Assembly (NCBI RefSeq): GCF_042139015.1 | Contig: NZ_JBHIKY010000009.1 | Coordinates: forward strand, 124,001 to 188,000 | From: JBHIKY01 sp042139015 | GTDB lineage: Bacteria > Bacillota > Bacilli > Bacillales > Marinococcaceae | Length of the DNA: 64,000 nucleotides | Direction: 5' to 3' | Shown: positions 62,272-64,000 of the stretch, piece by piece | How the letters are laid out: each line of letters opens with the position of its first letter | Position numbering within the stretch: the first letter of the stretch is position 1 | Translations under genes and position numbers: made by a program | Notes under the pieces: generated by a model | Database searches by the model: none | Told to the model about the DNA's origin: nothing | The model's input: only the letters and a program-made list of their open reading frames with translations

Positions 62272-63102
62272 TTATCCTTTGACTGACCCTGCTGCAAGTC
62301 CCTTTACTATCTTTTCCTGGGCGATAAAATACACAAGCAGAAGCGGTAGACTTCCTAAAGTTAACGCTGCCATAATGCCTGGAACATTAACGGAAAACTC
62401 TCCATAAAATTCACGAAGTCCGAGAGGCAGGGTGGCATTTTCACTGGAATTCGTCAGCACTAGGGCGAATACGAATTCATTCCAAATATGAATAAAGTTG
62501 TAGATAGCAACAGTGGAAATGGCTGGAGTCAGCAGAGGGAAGATGATTTTCCAGAATAAGCGGAAATGACCGCAGCCATCAATTTTTGCCGATTCTTCTA
62601 ATTCTTTCGGAAGCTCTTTCATAAATTGAGTGAATATCACAACTGAAACAGGCAGGGCAAAGGCGACATAAGGGCCGATGAGTGCCCAGACCGTGTCATA
62701 GAGTCCCATGCTTCTTGTCAGCAGAAAGATAGGAATCAAAGTCGTGTGAATAGGGATCATCATTCCTACCATAAATAATAAAAACAAGGGGCGGTTCAGT
62801 TTAAATTTCAATCGTGCAAGCGGGTAGCTTGCCATTGCAGATAAAACGATAACAAGTACGACTGAAATGATAGAAACGAATAAGCTGTTCCCGAAAAAAC
62901 GAAAGAAGTCCGTCTGAAAAAGCAGTCCGTAATTTTCAAATGAGAAGCTCTCCGGCAGGGCCCATGGTGAAGAAGAAAATTCCATCTGTCCCTTAAAGGA
63001 GGTATTCACCATAATAAAAAATGGAAGGCCTGTAAATAAAAGCAGAACAATTGCAACAAGATACAGCGGCGCCTGGTTTAATTTTTTAAGTATCGTATTC
63101 AT
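62272..63102 (-). CDS. ABC sugar permease, MalG type
   Basis: The ATG at 63102 (MNTILKKLNQAPLYLVAIVL) follows GAGGCG; an upstream ATG at 63165 overlaps the previous gene and is unlikely. The 276-residue protein has six membrane segments, the EAA loop EESAKIDGCGHFRLFWKIIFPLL and the tail EKIVKGLAAGSVKG. It probably imports xylo-oligosaccharides for the GH43 enzyme 42 bases downstream (inference). Confidence 0.94.
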   Translation of the reverse strand: MNTILKKLNQAPLYLVAIVLLLFTGLPFFIMVNTSFKGQMEFSSSPWALPESFSFENYGLLFQTDFFRFFGNSLFVSIISVVLVIVLSAMASYPLARLKFKLNRPLFLLFMVGMMIPIHTTLIPIFLLTRSMGLYDTVWALIGPYVAFALPVSVVIFTQFMKELPKELEESAKIDGCGHFRLFWKIIFPLLTPAISTVAIYNFIHIWNEFVFALVLTNSSENATLPLGLREFYGEFSVNVPGIMAALTLGSLPLLLVYFIAQEKIVKGLAAGSVKG

Positions 63103-63103
63103 A

Positions 63104-64000
63104 TTAAAGCGCCTCTTTTCTTTTTGAATCGAGTGTAATGATAACGATTGTAACGATAAAGGCAATGATAAACATCATAAAGGAAACGGAGCTGCCGTAG
63201 CCCATATTAAAGTTTGTAAACGTCTGGTCATACATATAAGTAGCCATCAGTTCCGTAGAATTGTTTGGACCGCCGTTTGTCATTATATAAATAAGATCAA
63301 AGTATTTTAAAGCGCCGATAATAGACAGGATAGCGGACGTTACAATAATCGGAATTAATAACGGGAACGTAATTTTTGAAAAACGGTTCCACTTGTTTGC
63401 ACCATCTATGTCAGCTGCTTCATAGAGCTCTTCAGGAATGCCGACAATAGCTGCCCGGAACAGGATCATATAAAATGGAGCGAACTGCCAGCAGATCGTT
63501 GCGATGACGGCCCAGATTGCGGTTGATTCATCTCCGAGCCAGCCTCGCTGCCACGATTCAAGCCCGACGGCACCAAGCACTTCGTTTACCATTCCAAAGT
63601 TCGCATCAAAAATATAAGTAAATAATATACCGATTGCCACGGTGGACATTAAAAACGGCATAAAGAATACGGAGCGGAAAAATCTCATTCCTTTTACCGG
63701 GCTGAATAACAGCAGTGCCATAATTAAACCTAATGGAAGCTGTGTCAGCAGAGAAGCCGCTACGAGTAACGTGTTATTGCTGAAGGCTGTCCAAAATACA
63801 TTATCCTGAATGAGGTTAATATAATTTTGAAGGCCGATAAAGGTCAAATTCGCGTCAATTCCGGTCCATTGAAAAAGACTGTAATAAAACGTCATGCCGA
63901 TGGAGTAGACCACGTACAGGCCGTACACTACAAGGGCAGGAGCCATAAAGCCCAGTATGACCAGGATTTCCTTATTTCTTTTTTTCTTAGACTGTGATTT
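63104..64000 (-). CDS. ABC sugar permease, MalF type, 5' end outside window
   Basis: The frame is open from the right edge: KSQSKKKRNKEILVILGFMA is the basic tail before the first membrane segment, so the start lies outside. The EAA loop is YEAADIDGANKWNRFSKITFPLL, and six hydrophobic segments follow the usual pattern. An internal ATG at 63946 is not the start. A binding-protein gene is expected just beyond the window edge. Confidence 0.93.
   Translation of the reverse strand, partial: KSQSKKKRNKEILVILGFMAPALVVYGLYVVYSIGMTFYYSLFQWTGIDANLTFIGLQNYINLIQDNVFWTAFSNNTLLVAASLLTQLPLGLIMALLLFSPVKGMRFFRSVFFMPFLMSTVAIGILFTYIFDANFGMVNEVLGAVGLESWQRGWLGDESTAIWAVIATICWQFAPFYMILFRAAIVGIPEELYEAADIDGANKWNRFSKITFPLLIPIIVTSAILSIIGALKYFDLIYIMTNGGPNNSTELMATYMYDQTFTNFNMGYGSSVSFMMFIIAFIVTIVIITLDSKRKEAL

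Overview
The window looks like a chromosomal segment of a low-to-moderate GC Firmicute of the Bacillaceae, probably a halophilic or alkaliphilic one. The ribosome binding sites are strong GGAGG types, with frequent GTG and TTG starts. CcpA-like cre boxes and LacI, ROK, AraC and GntR sugar regulators are present. The glycosidases carry their catalytic residues at the same positions as Geobacillus enzymes (GH36 D478/D548, GH43 D15/D128/E187). The secreted lipoproteins are unusually rich in Asp and Glu, which suggests salt or alkali adaptation (inference). No rRNA, tRNA, CRISPR array, transposase or phage gene was seen.

Layout. 1-8.75 kb: gamma-carbonic-anhydrase-like protein (cut by the left edge), class III CoA-transferase, PdxA-family dehydrogenase, a tripartite tricarboxylate transporter (tctC-B-A), an aldehyde dehydrogenase and an iron alcohol dehydrogenase. 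This is a carboxylate uptake and oxidation cluster of unknown substrate. 9.3-22.98 kb: two alpha-galactoside modules, each with a near-identical LacI repressor and an ABC importer, one with a GH36 alpha-galactosidase and one with a GH4 alpha-galactosidase and a divergent AraC regulator. 23.0-25.0 kb: nickel-pincer cofactor genes larB and larC, with larC split onto opposite strands. 25.2-34.0 kb: amino-sugar cluster (ROK repressor, ABC importer, two Gfo/Idh/MocA dehydrogenases, a ROK kinase fragment, nagA, nagB). 34-37.7 kb: housekeeping or accessory genes, including a frameshifted DUF2294 gene, two proteins of unknown function and a cell-wall protein whose NlpC/P60 cysteine is lost. 37.8-41.9 kb: LacI repressor, two Gfo/Idh/MocA enzymes and a sugar isomerase/epimerase. 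42.4-50.15 kb: two DUF624 membrane proteins around an ABC importer, two more Gfo/Idh/MocA enzymes and a uxuA remnant. 50.2-58.9 kb: a glucuronoxylan (aldouronate) cluster with GntR regulator, LplABC/AguEFG-type importer, GH52 beta-xylosidase and GH67 alpha-glucuronidase. 59.1-64 kb: sorbitol/xylitol-type dehydrogenase, an oxidoreductase remnant, a repeat element, and a minus-strand GH43 beta-xylosidase with two permeases, cut by the right edge.

How the genes work together. The window is mainly a hemicellulose and oligosaccharide utilisation island. Lipoprotein-captured alpha-galactosides, amino sugars and (glucurono)xylo-oligosaccharides would be imported by six importer sets, none of which carries its own ATPase, and cleaved by cytoplasmic glycosidases or oxidised by NAD-dependent Gfo/Idh/MocA enzymes. 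RNA hairpins recur directly after the binding-protein genes.

The most notable signals are decay of the glucuronoxylan cluster (uxuA truncated, GH52 frameshifted between its two catalytic residues, GH67 with an in-frame amber codon in place of a Trp), larC halves convergent on opposite strands, an NlpC/P60 domain without its cysteine, and repeated pairs of Gfo/Idh/MocA genes that could belong to an oxidative glycoside-processing route. Start sites were chosen by ribosome binding site spacing; database comparisons were not possible, so family calls rest on recognised motifs.
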